Assembly: GCF_000719115.1 (NCBI RefSeq)
Contig: NZ_JOEA01000009.1
Span: 248,001 to 312,000 of the forward strand
Source: Lentzea albidocapillata
GTDB taxonomy: Bacteria; Actinomycetota; Actinomycetes; Mycobacteriales; Pseudonocardiaceae
Direction: 5' to 3'
DNA: 64,000 bases
Both the position numbers and the translations under genes were made by a program. Of the stretch, positions 15,971 through 24,583 are shown piece by piece (the first letter of the stretch is position 1; each line of letters begins with the position of its first letter). A model generated the notes under the pieces. It had not been told where the DNA came from and did no database searches. It saw only the letters and a list, made by a program, of their open reading frames with translations.

Positions 15971-18673
15971 ATGGTTCGGACCATGCCCACGACGTCCTCC
16001 CGCTCGCTCGTCGGCCGGCACGACGAGATCACGCGCGTCCTCGCCCTCGTCGGCACAGCGGAGAAGGGCGAGGGCGGTGTGCTCGTCCTGCGCGGCGAGC
16101 CGGGCATCGGCAAGAGCGCTCTGCTGGACCACGCCGAGCACGCGGCATCGGAGAAGTTCCAGGTGATCCGCGCGTCCGGGTCGGAGTTCGAGGGGGAGCT
16201 GCCGTTCGCGGCACTGCACCAGCTGTGCGTGCCGGTCCTGACGCGTCTCGACTCGCTGGCGGCCCCCTACCGCGACTCCCTCCTGGTCGCGTTCGGGCTG
16301 GCCGACGGCACACCGGACCCGTTCCGCGTCGGCCTCGCCGCGCTCGAACTGCTGGCGGCCGCCGCAACGGAACGTCCGCTGCTGTGCGTCGTCGACGACG
16401 CGCACTGGATGGACGCCGCTTCGGTGGGGGCGTTGACGTTCCTGGCGAGACGCGTCGCGGCCGAGCCGATCGCGATGGTGTTCGCGGCTCGCGACTCCGG
16501 CGTCCTCCGCGGACTGGACGAACTGCCCGGCTTGACCGTCGGCGGCCTGAGCGACGCGCAGGCGCGCGCGTTGCTGGCGCAGGAGAAGACCGTGACGCTC
16601 GACGAGCGGGTGCGTGACCGCCTGCTCGCCGAGGCACGCGGAAACCCGCTGGCCCTGATCGAGCTGCCGAAGGCGGGTGGCTTCGCGCTGCCGACGCCGT
16701 CACCGGTCGCGAGCCGGATCGAGCGGAGCTTCCGCACCAGGCTGGCGGAACTGCCCGCGGACGCGCGGCTGCTGCTGACCCTCGCGAGTGCCGATCCCAC
16801 CGGCGACCTGAGTCTGCTGTGGACGGCCGCGCGGCTGCTGGGCATCGACGTGCCCGCGACGAGCGCCGTCGCCGAGACGTCCGGGCTCGTGCGGTTCGGC
16901 ACGCGCGCACGGTTCTGCCACCCGCTGGCACGTTCGGCCGCCTACCGCGCGGCCGAACCGGAGCGGCGTCAGGTGGCGCATCGGGCACTGGCCGACGCCA
17001 CCGACCCCGTCGCCGCGCCGGACCGGCAGGCCTGGCACCGCGCGCAAGCCGCCACCGGGCGGGACGAACAGGTCGCGGCGCAACTGGAGTCGTCGGCCTC
17101 GCGCGCGCAGGCGCGTGGGGGAGTGGCGGCCGCAGCCGCGTTCCTCGAACGTGCGGCGGAGCTGTCACTCGATCCCGGCAAACAGACCGAGCGCACGCTC
17201 GCGGCCGCGCGAGCCACTCTCGCGGCCGGCCAGGCCGACGCGGCGGCGGCGCTGTTGACCAGCCTCGACACCGAGTCACTGGACGATCTCCAGCACGCGT
17301 CCACCGACCTGCTGCGCGGGCAGATCGCCTTCGTCCAGGGCGCGGACGGGGCCATCCGCGGGCCGGAGCTCATCCTCCGGGCAGCACAGCGGCTCGCCGC
17401 CACCGATCCGGAACGCTCGCGCGAGTGCTTCGTGGCGGCACTGGAGATGGGGCTCCTCGTCGGACGGGCCGCGGGAGTGATGGACCGGGTGCTCGACGCG
17501 GCCAGGGTGGCGCTGCCGGCATCGGGACCGCCGGATCTCCTCGACGCACTCGTGCTGTTGAACACCGAGGGGCACCATGCCGGGATACCGGCGCTGCGGC
17601 GGGTTCTCACCGGCGACGACACCGACGGGACCGCCGGGTGGATGCGGGCGCCCGCGTTGGCCACGGTGCTCGCCGGCGAGCTGTGGGACATCGACCTGCA
17701 CGCGACGGTCGTCGACTGGCTGGTGCGGACCGGGCGGGACACGGGATCACCGATGACGATCCGGCTCGGCCTGGCGCAGACGGCCCTGTCCGCCGTGTTC
17801 ACCGGCGACTTCGGGCAGGCGATGGCCGCGATAGCCGAGGAGGAGGCGATCGCCGACGCCGTCGGTGACCTGCCGCAGCTCTACCCGAGAGTGCACCTGG
17901 CCGCGATGCGTGGCCGCCGCCAGGAGGTGCTCGACCTGGTCGCCGAGGTGATGAGCAGGCCTGCCGGCCAGCTGACCGCGAACGCCCACTGGGCGACGGC
18001 CGTGCTGTACAACGGCCTGGCCGACTACCCGGCCGCCCTGGACGCGGCCACCCGCGCCGTGGCGGGCGGCGACCTCTTCCTCACCGGCATCGCCCTGCCA
18101 GAACTGGTGGAGGCCGCGATCCGGTGCGGCGAGAACGCCGTCGCGAAATCAGCGCTGGAGTCCCTGCTGGAGCGCACGGAGCCTGCGGCAACCGGTTTCG
18201 CCCTTGGTGTCGCGGCAGGAACGCGGGCGTTGGTCAGTGACCTGGAAGACGACTACCGGGAGGCGCTCGAGCACCTGACGGGTAGCCCGCTGGTCCTGCA
18301 ACTCGCGCGGGCACACCTGCGGTACGGGGAGTGGCTGCGCCGCACGGGCCGCCGTCGCGACGCACGCGAACACCTGCGTACCGCGCACGAACAGCTGTCG
18401 GAGATCGGGCTGGAAGCGTTCGCCCGGCGGGCCGCCGACGAGCTGCGCGCGACCGGCGAGGTGGCCCGCAACCGTTCCGAGCACACCTATGACCGGCTGA
18501 CCATGCAGGAGATGCACATCGCGCGCCAGGTCGCGGCGGGCGCGACGACGAAGGAGGTGGCCGGGCGCCTGTTCCTCAGCCCGCGCACGGTGGACGCCCA
18601 CCTGCGCAGCATCTTCCGCAAGCTCGGTGTCACCTCACGCAGACAGCTCAGGGACATGCCCGACCTCGGGTGA
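15971..18673 (+). CDS. LAL-type LuxR-family regulator with AAA ATPase domain
   Basis: A large regulator of about 900 residues. The N-terminal ATPase has Walker A LRGEPGIGKSALLDHAE and Walker B PLLCVVDDAHWMD. The central part is helical and TPR-like. The C-terminal LuxR HTH reads LTMQEMHIARQVAAGATTKE, then LFLSPRTVDAHLRSIFRKLG. This is the MalT-like LAL design common in actinomycete regulators of secondary metabolism and sugar use. ATG 15971 and 15983 are both possible, and neither has a clear ribosome binding site. It is divergent from the MFS/NmrA/Dabb unit, its likely target. Confidence 0.92.
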   Translation: MVRTMPTTSSRSLVGRHDEITRVLALVGTAEKGEGGVLVLRGEPGIGKSALLDHAEHAASEKFQVIRASGSEFEGELPFAALHQLCVPVLTRLDSLAAPYRDSLLVAFGLADGTPDPFRVGLAALELLAAAATERPLLCVVDDAHWMDAASVGALTFLARRVAAEPIAMVFAARDSGVLRGLDELPGLTVGGLSDAQARALLAQEKTVTLDERVRDRLLAEARGNPLALIELPKAGGFALPTPSPVASRIERSFRTRLAELPADARLLLTLASADPTGDLSLLWTAARLLGIDVPATSAVAETSGLVRFGTRARFCHPLARSAAYRAAEPERRQVAHRALADATDPVAAPDRQAWHRAQAATGRDEQVAAQLESSASRAQARGGVAAAAAFLERAAELSLDPGKQTERTLAAARATLAAGQADAAAALLTSLDTESLDDLQHASTDLLRGQIAFVQGADGAIRGPELILRAAQRLAATDPERSRECFVAALEMGLLVGRAAGVMDRVLDAARVALPASGPPDLLDALVLLNTEGHHAGIPALRRVLTGDDTDGTAGWMRAPALATVLAGELWDIDLHATVVDWLVRTGRDTGSPMTIRLGLAQTALSAVFTGDFGQAMAAIAEEEAIADAVGDLPQLYPRVHLAAMRGRRQEVLDLVAEVMSRPAGQLTANAHWATAVLYNGLADYPAALDAATRAVAGGDLFLTGIALPELVEAAIRCGENAVAKSALESLLERTEPAATGFALGVAAGTRALVSDLEDDYREALEHLTGSPLVLQLARAHLRYGEWLRRTGRRRDAREHLRTAHEQLSEIGLEAFARRAADELRATGEVARNRSEHTYDRLTMQEMHIARQVAAGATTKEVAGRLFLSPRTVDAHLRSIFRKLGVTSRRQLRDMPDLG

Positions 18674-18763
18674 CTAGGTGATTCCTGCCGACGCGAGCGG
18701 AGGCGCGTTCGCATGACCATGGTCGCGGACAGGCTGCCGCTCCCGTTCCCGAAAGGTCTGCGA

Positions 18764-19240
18764 ATGATCACCGAAATCGACGTGAAGGCACCCGTGGTGG
18801 TGCACTGCGACACCGTCGTCGCCGCGCCGCTGCAGCGCGTGTGGCGGCTGCTCACCGACGTGCCCTCGTGGCCGGACTGGCAACCCGACATCACCTCCGC
18901 CGCCGCTGACAGTCCTCTCCGGACAGACAGCGTCTTCCGGTGGAGCACGGCCGGTCTCGACATCGAGTCCACTGTGTACCAGCTGCGGGAACCCCGCCGG
19001 ATCCTCTGGGGCGGAACCGTCAGCGGAATCACCGGCATCCACCTGTGGACGTGCGACGTGATCGGGTCGTCGGTGCACGTCCGCACGGAGGAGTCCTGGG
19101 ACGGAGACCCGGTGCTCGCCGACGTCGACGGCATGCGGGCCGCCCTCGGCGAATCTCTCGCAGTCTGGCTCCGTCACCTCAGGAAGGCCGCGGAGAACAG
19201 GGCGTTCCGCCCTGAGCGAACGGATCTTTACCTCCAGTAA
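18764..19240 (+). CDS. SRPBCC-family protein (polyketide cyclase/dehydrase-like)
   Basis: A 158-residue START-like protein. VVHCDTVVAAPLQRVWRLL and DVPSWPDWQPDI are the family start, followed by alternating beta strands and a long C-terminal helix (LAVWLRHLRKAAENRA). Members bind hydrophobic ligands, and some act as cyclases; the role here cannot be told. ATG 18764 is preferred because GAAAGG lies upstream. Its stop codon is in the loop of an inverted repeat that also covers the ribosome binding site of the DoxX gene. Confidence 0.85.
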   Translation: MITEIDVKAPVVVHCDTVVAAPLQRVWRLLTDVPSWPDWQPDITSAAADSPLRTDSVFRWSTAGLDIESTVYQLREPRRILWGGTVSGITGIHLWTCDVIGSSVHVRTEESWDGDPVLADVDGMRAALGESLAVWLRHLRKAAENRAFRPERTDLYLQ

Positions 19241-19249
19241 TCTGGAGGT
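19230..19249 (+). promoter_or_regulatory. MerR/SoxR-like dyad before the DoxX gene
   Basis: ACCTCCAG-TAAT-CTGGAGGT is a perfect eight-base inverted repeat. It resembles MerR-family operators such as the SoxR box, which has the form ACCTCAAG-N4-CTTGAGGT. A TTTACC (19227-19232) and a GATGCT (19252-19257) spaced 19 bases apart would fit a MerR-type promoter. The right arm also contains the GGAGG before ATG 19253, so it could instead hide the ribosome binding site as an RNA hairpin. Confidence 0.5.
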
Positions 19250-19252
19250 TCG

Positions 19253-19699
19253 ATGCTTGTCCGTATGACGAAGGCATTCAAGTACATCAACGTTGTCGTG
19301 CGGGTGTTGTTCGGTGCGCTGTTCGCGTTCTCCGGGTTCACCGGATTGTTCGGGATCGGGTCGCAGTCCACCGACGGCATGTCGGCCGAGGCGGTGGCGT
19401 TCGCCACCGCGCTCGGCGAAAGCGGGTTCATCATGCCCGTCATCAAGGTTGTCGAGCTGGTGGCCGGGATCATGTTGCTGGTCAACAGGTTCGCGCCGCT
19501 CGCGCTGGCACTGCTGGCGCCGCTGGTGGTCGGGATCTTCGGGTTGCACGTGCTGCTGGAGCCCAGCGGTGCGGTGATCGCCGTGGTGCTCGCGGTGGTC
19601 GAGATCTACCTGGCCTGGGTCTACCGGCACGCGTTCGTGCCGATGTTGCGGCCGGCCTACTCGAACGCGATGCCGTCGCCGTCCCTGTCGAGGTCGTAG
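19253..19699 (+). CDS. DoxX-family membrane protein
   Basis: A protein of up to 148 residues with four hydrophobic segments, matching the DoxX family (VRVLFGALFAFSGFTGLFG at the start, then IKVVELVAGIMLLVNRFAPL). Members are linked to thiol and quinone stress, and in mycobacteria DoxX joins SodA and SseA. ATG 19253 has GGAGG four bases upstream. ATG 19265 (MTKAFKY) would give a leaderless message if the MerR-like promoter is used. The last 13 or so residues (from SNAMPSP) are antisense to a fragment of a calcium-binding motif, so the native C-terminus may have been replaced. Confidence 0.85.
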   Translation: MLVRMTKAFKYINVVVRVLFGALFAFSGFTGLFGIGSQSTDGMSAEAVAFATALGESGFIMPVIKVVELVAGIMLLVNRFAPLALALLAPLVVGIFGLHVLLEPSGAVIAVVLAVVEIYLAWVYRHAFVPMLRPAYSNAMPSPSLSRS

Positions 19700-19743
19700 C
19701 CGCCGGTGCCGATCACACGGACGATGCCGGAGACGATCGCCGT
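19657..19743 (-). pseudogene. Remnant of an Excalibur/EF-hand-like C-terminus
   Basis: On the minus strand 28 codons end with GGYDLDRDGDGIAFE and a stop. The DxDGDGxxxE pattern matches the end of Excalibur calcium-binding domains, with Phe where Cys is usual. It continues in frame from the stop of the GntR fragment and overlaps the DoxX 3' end. It is too short to be a gene, and the assignment rests on one motif. Confidence 0.4.
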
Positions 19744-20110
19744 TCAGTCAGGGGAGCGGTCCTTCGGGCGGCGACGGCTCCAGGCCGACAGGATGTGTTG
19801 TGACATGGCCTGTTCCGCTCCGGCCTCGTCCCTGTCCCTGATGTGTTCGAAGACGGCGCGATGTTCGTCGTTGCTGACCTGGCACTCGGTCGACGTCGGG
19901 TCACCGGAGTAGCGATAGCTCTTGCGCGCTTCGGCGTGGACGGTGCGCACGATCGACCTCGACAGCCGGTTGCCGGAGGCTCGCATGATGCGGTCGTGGA
20001 AGGCGACGTCGGTCTCGACGAAGAGTTCCTGTCGGTCGACCTGGCTGTCGAGCAGTGTGAGGAGCGCGGCCACCTCGGCGATGTCGGCGGCGGTGGCGTT
20101 GCGGGCAGCC
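19744..20110 (-). pseudogene. Truncated GntR-family regulator (FCD domain only)
   Basis: The translated minus strand from about 20110 to the stop at 19744 gives most of a FadR-type C-terminal domain (FCD): ARNATAADIAEVAALL, VETDVAFHDRIMRASGN with metal-ligand Asp and His, and NDEHRAVFEHIRDRD. The winged-HTH half is missing. Upstream of about 20110 the same DNA instead reads as a beta-helix protein on the other strand. This is a 5'-deleted remnant and cannot bind DNA as a normal regulator. Confidence 0.75.
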
Positions 20111-20565
20111 CCGAGTACGCCGCCCGTGGCACCTACCGGTACTTCCCGCCCTACCAGACGCCCACCACGTTGAAAGACGTGCACATCAGCCAGAACTACC
20201 TGTACAACGTGATGACCCTGATGAACGACGGGGCCTGTATCTACACCCTGTCGGCCATGCCCGGCTCGACGATCGACGGCAACTTCTGCCGGGACAGCAT
20301 GGCCCCCGCTGCCCTTTACTCCTTCGGGTTCTACCTGGACGAAGGCTCACGGTTCATCACGGTCACCAACAACGTCCTGGTCCGCGACGGCAGCGTCTAC
20401 ACCGGATCCTGGTCGAACGACGGAGTGGTGTGGCACCGGATCGGCAATCCGGTCACCGTGCCCGGTGTCGCCACCACCCAGGACGCGGGAATGATCTGGA
20501 CGTCACATGCCGCGAGCATCTCGGGCACGGCCACCTTCGACTCGTTCTCGGTGAAGGGCTCTTAA
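20110..20565 (+). pseudogene. Fragment of a right-handed beta-helix/carbohydrate-active protein
   Basis: The plus strand reads GTYRYFPPYQTPTTLKDVHI, then SQNYLYNVMTLMNDGACIYT, DGNFCRDSM and ITVTNNVLVRDGS, the regular N-x-L/V turns of a parallel beta helix such as a pectate-lyase-like enzyme. From about 20400 the text changes to SNDGVVWHRIGNPVTV and TSHAASISGTATFDSFSV, which looks like the last strands of a concanavalin-like (DUF1349-type) domain. It has no start codon of its own and no signal peptide, so it is the 3' remnant of an exported enzyme, perhaps internally deleted too. Confidence 0.65.
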
Positions 20566-20579
20566 GCGGCACGCCATGG

Positions 20580-20615
20580 GCCCGCTGATTCTGGATGAAC
20601 TCCAGGTCAGCGGGC
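20580..20615 (+). terminator. Hairpin after the beta-helix fragment
   Basis: GCCCGCTGA and TCAGCGGGC form an outer stem, and CTGGA/TCCAG an inner stem with a five-base loop. It lies 15 bases after the stop of the beta-helix fragment, consistent with the terminator of the original gene. Confidence 0.7.
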
Positions 20616-20686
20616 TCTTCGCGTTCGATGGAATATGCTTCCGTGGACGTTATCTCGCGAGACCGGAAAGAAGGCGCGGGGAAGCT

Positions 20687-21121
20687 GTGGCGGATCTGAG
20701 GCTGGTGTTCAGCGATCTGGTTCGTTTTCAGATCGAGCTGTGGGGTGCCGTCGAGACGCGCCTGCGTGCGGAGTGCGACCTGCAGCTCACCTGGTTCGAG
20801 GTCATGCGGCTGCTCGATGAGCGTGCCGGTTGTCGTGTGCAGGACCTGGCGGAGGAGTTCGGGATCACGGTCGGTGGCACCAGCAAGGTCGTCGACCGGG
20901 TCGAGGCCGCCGGATACTGCCGGCGCCGTGCCAATCCGGACGACCGGCGCTCGTCCATTGTGGAGCTCACGGCCTCCGGCCGGCGCGTGGTGGCCAAGGC
21001 CGCGAAGGTCTTCGACGACGAGCTGGAGATCCGGGTCGGTTCGGTGCTCCCGGAGCGGTCGCTCAAGCAGCTGGCCAAGACCCTCGCCGACCTTCGCGCC
21101 GCGTACCGCGCGAGCGCTTGA
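20687..21121 (+). CDS. MarR-family transcriptional regulator
   Basis: A 144-residue winged-HTH protein. LQLTWFEVMRLLDERAGCRV, the recognition region LAEEFGITVGGTSKVVDRVE, and the wing CRRRANPDDRRSSIVELTASG are typical of MarR. GTG 20687 is chosen because GGGGAAG lies upstream and the family N-terminus begins there. The gene converges on a UvrA-like gene with only 10 bases between stops. MarR proteins are often found next to export or resistance genes, but their interaction here is an inference. Confidence 0.92.
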   Translation: MADLRLVFSDLVRFQIELWGAVETRLRAECDLQLTWFEVMRLLDERAGCRVQDLAEEFGITVGGTSKVVDRVEAAGYCRRRANPDDRRSSIVELTASGRRVVAKAAKVFDDELEIRVGSVLPERSLKQLAKTLADLRAAYRASA

Positions 21122-21131
21122 CCTCGAGTGT

Positions 21132-23684
21132 TCAGCGTTGCGCGGAAGTTGTCCGCGACACTCGGCCGTCCTGCGCGGCGGCGAGGTGGTCGCGGAGGTA
21201 CCGGGCGGTGAGGCTGCCGGGTTCGCGGGCGAGGATCCGAGGCGTTCCGGAGGCGACGATGGTGCCCCCGGCCGTCCCGCCGCCAGGGCCCATGTCGACG
21301 ACGTAGTCGGCGTTGGCGACCATGTCGAGGTCGTGCTCGATGACGATGACGGTGGCGCCCTTGTCGGTGAGGCGCCCGATCACCGACAGGAGCGTCCGGA
21401 TGTCGAGTGGGTGCAGACCGACGCTGGGTTCGTCGAGGACGAAGAGTGCGTCGGCTTGGTTCCGGTCGAGTTCTGACGCGAGTTTCAGTCGCTGCGCTTC
21501 ACCGCCGGAGAGCGTGGTCGTGGCTTCACCGAGGGTGAGATAGCCCAGCCCCAGGTCGACGAGCGTCTCCAGCCGGGTGCGGACCCGGCGCATGTCCCGG
21601 ACCTGTTCGAGCGCCTGCCTGACGGTGAGGGCGAGCAGGTCGGGCAGGGAGATCCCGTCCGCGCCCGGACCGCGCCGGTACTCGTTCGCGGCCGGGGCGT
21701 AGCGGGAACCTTGGCATTGCGGGCAGACGATGTCGACGTCGGGGAGGAACTGCACGTCGAGTGACACCTGGCCGGTGCCTTCGCAGCGGGGACACCGCAG
21801 CGATCCGGTGTTGTAGGAGAAGTCGCTCGTGGTCAACCCGCGCTCCTGTGCCGCCGGGGTGGCCGCGTAGGCACGCCGGAGCTCGTCGAGGACACCGCTG
21901 TAGGTGGCGACGGTGGAGCGGACGTTCACGCCGATGGGAGTGGCGTCGACGACGTTGACCCGGGCGATTCCCTCAGCACCGATTGCCTTGACCCAGCTGG
22001 GAAGCCAGCGGCCGGAGATGGCCGCTTCGAGCGCCGGGACGAGGCTTTCGAGGATGAGCGTGGTCTTTCCCGACCCGGACACACCGGTCACCGCGGTCAG
22101 GCGGCCCCGCGGGAGGTCGAGCTCCAGGGCGTGAACCGTGTGCAAAGGGTGCGTGGAGAGGTGGATGCGGCCGCGGTCGAACACCTCGTCGCTGCCCGGC
22201 TGCGGCCGCACGACGACCGGTTCACGCCCGACGAGGAAGCCGCCCAGCAGGGACCGCGGGTGCTCGGCGAGGGTGGCCACGTCGCCGGTGGCGAGGACGC
22301 GCCCGCCTTCGGCGCCGGAGCCGGGGCCGATCTCGATGAGCCAGTCGGCCTCGCGCAGGACCTGGACGTCGTGGTCGACGAGCACCACGGAGTTCCCGTC
22401 CTTCAGCAGGTCACGCATGACGCCGAGCAGTCCATCCACATTGGACGGATGCAGGCCGATGGAGGGCTCGTCCAGCACGTAGAGCACACCCGTCGTCTCG
22501 TTGCGCACCGCGCGTGCGAGCTGGACACGTTGCCGCTCACCGGTGGACAACGTCGAGGACGCCCGGTCGAGGCTGAGGTAGCCGAGGCCCAGGTCGACCA
22601 GGCGGCGCGCGGTCCGCAGCAGCTGGGCGACGATGCTCCTCGCCATCGGGACCATGTCCTGCGGCAGGGTGCTCTCGATCCCGGGCACCCACGAGACGAG
22701 CTCGTCGAGGGTCTTGGCGGTGGCGCCGGCGAGGTTGATCCCGTCGACCTGGGACGCTCGTGCCTGTTCGCTGAGTCGCGTGCCGTGGCAGGTGGGGCAC
22801 CCCTGGGTACTGATGAACCTGTTCACCCGGTTCAGGCCACGCTCGCTGGTGGCGTTGTCCAGTGCTTCCTGGACGGCCTGCCGGGCGTTGCGGTAGGTGA
22901 AGTTGAGCTCGAAGAGCTTGCCGTTCTTGGACGGGACGCTGATGTGCCGCTTCTCCGCCGGACCGTGCATCACGATGTCGCGCTCTTCGGCGGTCAGATC
23001 CGCGTAGGGCACGTCGGCGCGTACCCCGAACTCCGCGATGACCTGTGGCGTCACCGTCAGGCCGAACATGGACCACGGAGCCACCGCCCCTTGCGCGATG
23101 GTGAGAGAGGTGTCGGGGACCAGGCGTTCCTCGTCGATCTCACGGACGACCCCGGTACCCGTGCAGTGCGGGCACGCGCCATCGGAGTTGAAGGCCAGCG
23201 ACTCCGCGCCCGGCGGATAGAACGAGACGTCGCACACCGGGCAGGTCAGGTTGAGGTTGAGGGCGACGTCGATCGTCGGCTGCCGGCGGTGACCGTTCGG
23301 GCAGCAGTGCGAACCAAGCCTGGAGTACAGCAAGCGCAGGACGTTCAGCAGCTCGGTCGACGTGCCGAACGTGCTGCGCACGCCGGGAACACCAGGGCGC
23401 TGCCGCAGAGCCAGCGCGGCCGGGACGTGCCTGACGCTGTCGACGGCTGCTCGCGGGGCCTGCGACATCCGCCGGCGGGTGTAGGTCGACAGCGCCTCGA
23501 TGTACCGCCGGGACCCTTCCGCGTACAGGACTCCCATCGCCAGCGACGACTTGCCGGACCCCGACACCCCGGCCAGCGCGACAAGCTTGCGCAGCGGCAC
23601 CGTGACGTCGACGTTCCGCAGGTTGTGCACCCGCGCACCGTGCACCTCGATCGCCACAGGCTGATCGCCGTCGTCCATCAGCAT
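21132..23684 (-). CDS. UvrA-like ABC ATPase without UvrB-binding domain
   Basis: An 850-residue protein with two ABC ATPase modules of the UvrA type. Module 1 has GVSGSGKSSLAMGVLYAEG and a signature STGERQRVQLARA; module 2 has GVSGSGKTTLILESLVPALE and LSGGEAQRLKLASEL. Zinc-finger Cys pairs CPHC and CPRC/CPQC are present. The text runs directly from SRLGSHCCPNGHRRQ to LTCPVCDVSFYPPG, so the domain that contacts UvrB in repair UvrA (about 940 residues) is missing. Such UvrA paralogues (UvrA2 or DrrC type) are linked to tolerance of DNA-binding drugs. GGAAGGAAG precedes ATG 23684. The MarR gene converges on it. Confidence 0.9.
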   Translation of the reverse strand: MLMDDGDQPVAIEVHGARVHNLRNVDVTVPLRKLVALAGVSGSGKSSLAMGVLYAEGSRRYIEALSTYTRRRMSQAPRAAVDSVRHVPAALALRQRPGVPGVRSTFGTSTELLNVLRLLYSRLGSHCCPNGHRRQPTIDVALNLNLTCPVCDVSFYPPGAESLAFNSDGACPHCTGTGVVREIDEERLVPDTSLTIAQGAVAPWSMFGLTVTPQVIAEFGVRADVPYADLTAEERDIVMHGPAEKRHISVPSKNGKLFELNFTYRNARQAVQEALDNATSERGLNRVNRFISTQGCPTCHGTRLSEQARASQVDGINLAGATAKTLDELVSWVPGIESTLPQDMVPMARSIVAQLLRTARRLVDLGLGYLSLDRASSTLSTGERQRVQLARAVRNETTGVLYVLDEPSIGLHPSNVDGLLGVMRDLLKDGNSVVLVDHDVQVLREADWLIEIGPGSGAEGGRVLATGDVATLAEHPRSLLGGFLVGREPVVVRPQPGSDEVFDRGRIHLSTHPLHTVHALELDLPRGRLTAVTGVSGSGKTTLILESLVPALEAAISGRWLPSWVKAIGAEGIARVNVVDATPIGVNVRSTVATYSGVLDELRRAYAATPAAQERGLTTSDFSYNTGSLRCPRCEGTGQVSLDVQFLPDVDIVCPQCQGSRYAPAANEYRRGPGADGISLPDLLALTVRQALEQVRDMRRVRTRLETLVDLGLGYLTLGEATTTLSGGEAQRLKLASELDRNQADALFVLDEPSVGLHPLDIRTLLSVIGRLTDKGATVIVIEHDLDMVANADYVVDMGPGGGTAGGTIVASGTPRILAREPGSLTARYLRDHLAAAQDGRVSRTTSAQR

Positions 23685-24070
23685 CACTTCCTTCCGGCTG
23701 GCTGGCCATGAGTATTCCGCAGAACTTGATTCCAAGGAAACTATACTCAGTGGACGGCCGAACCCTGCGGCCTGGCGGACCTGGATCGTGTGAAAGCTCT
23801 CACCGGCCGTTGCCGAATCACCACTTCGGACATCTTTCGCATGGCACCAGCTTGCCTCCGGTCACGTCCGAACGCACAGGCGGCGTTCTCGAACGAAGGC
23901 TGCGTGCCGAAGGGCCGGCCGTCCGCGGGCAGCAAGCGGACGGCCTCGGATCTGCTCCGCCCAGGCGAGTTACGCCGATAGGTTACGTCGGGCCGGCGGA
24001 AAGGAGTTCATGATGACCCGATGGTCCCAACCGGACGGTCCCTCGGCATGAGGTCCCGCCGGGCGGCGGT
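23685..24070. other. 386-base non-coding stretch upstream of the UvrA-like gene
   Basis: No convincing gene lies between the UvrA-like start and the HxlR stop at 24071. On the minus strand TATAGT at 23745-23740 could be a -10 hexamer for the UvrA-like gene, and TTCCAAGGAA at 23730-23739 is a perfect ten-base palindrome next to it. Nothing else was recognised. Confidence 0.5.
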
Positions 24071-24439
24071 TCAGCTGCGAGTGTCGTAGGCCTCACGTGC
24101 CGCGAGCACCTGTTCGATGTGCTCCTCCGCCCAGCGGTTCAGTGCCCGCAGCGGAGTGCGCAAGGTGCGCCCCAACGGGGTCAGCTCGTACTCGACCCGG
24201 GGCGGCACCTCGGCGTACACATGACGGCTGACGAGTCCGTCGCGTTCCAGGTCTCGCAGCGTGTCCGTGAGCACCTTGCCGCTGATTCCGTCCACAGTGG
24301 AGCGAAGAGCGGAGAACCGGAGCCTGCCGCCGCCCAGCGCGGAGACGATCATCGCGGTCCACTTGTTCGCGATGCGGGCCAGCGAGGTTCGTGACGGGCA
24401 GGTCGCCGTGAGTACGTTGAACGCGGGGTGCTGGGGCAC
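24071..24439 (-). CDS. HxlR-family transcriptional regulator (Cys present)
   Basis: A 122-residue winged-HTH protein. The family signature is CPSRTSLARIANKWTAMIV, with the conserved N-terminal Cys (residue 14) that senses thiol-reactive compounds in relatives such as HypR and YodB. The HTH is GISGKVLTDTLRDLERDGLV and the wing VPPRVEYELTPLG. GTG 24439 is preceded by AAGGGGGTG. It is divergent from a close paralogue that has lost this Cys, and they share a 144-base promoter region with several dyads. Confidence 0.92.
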   Translation of the reverse strand: MPQHPAFNVLTATCPSRTSLARIANKWTAMIVSALGGGRLRFSALRSTVDGISGKVLTDTLRDLERDGLVSRHVYAEVPPRVEYELTPLGRTLRTPLRALNRWAEEHIEQVLAAREAYDTRS

Positions 24440-24475
24440 GGCCGCACCCCCTTCTCGGTTGCGTTCAGACAGCAG

Positions 24476-24536
24476 GTTACCGCAATTAACTATAGGTTCG
24501 TGGAGCCAATTCCGGCAAGGTACGGGCAGGAGTACC
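24476..24536. promoter_or_regulatory. Dyads between the divergent HxlR genes
   Basis: GTTAC-N6-TAACT (24476-24491), running into ACTATAGG, and GGTAC-N8-GTACC (24519-24536) lie in the shared promoter. Words close to the first two (GTTAC-N6-GTAAC and ACTATTAGG) recur upstream of the SnoaL-like gene at 25110, so they may be sites for one or both HxlR proteins. Confidence 0.4.
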
Positions 24537-24583
24537 CATACTCGCCGCAGCGGGCTGGTCGCCTCAACGTAGCCGATGAACGG

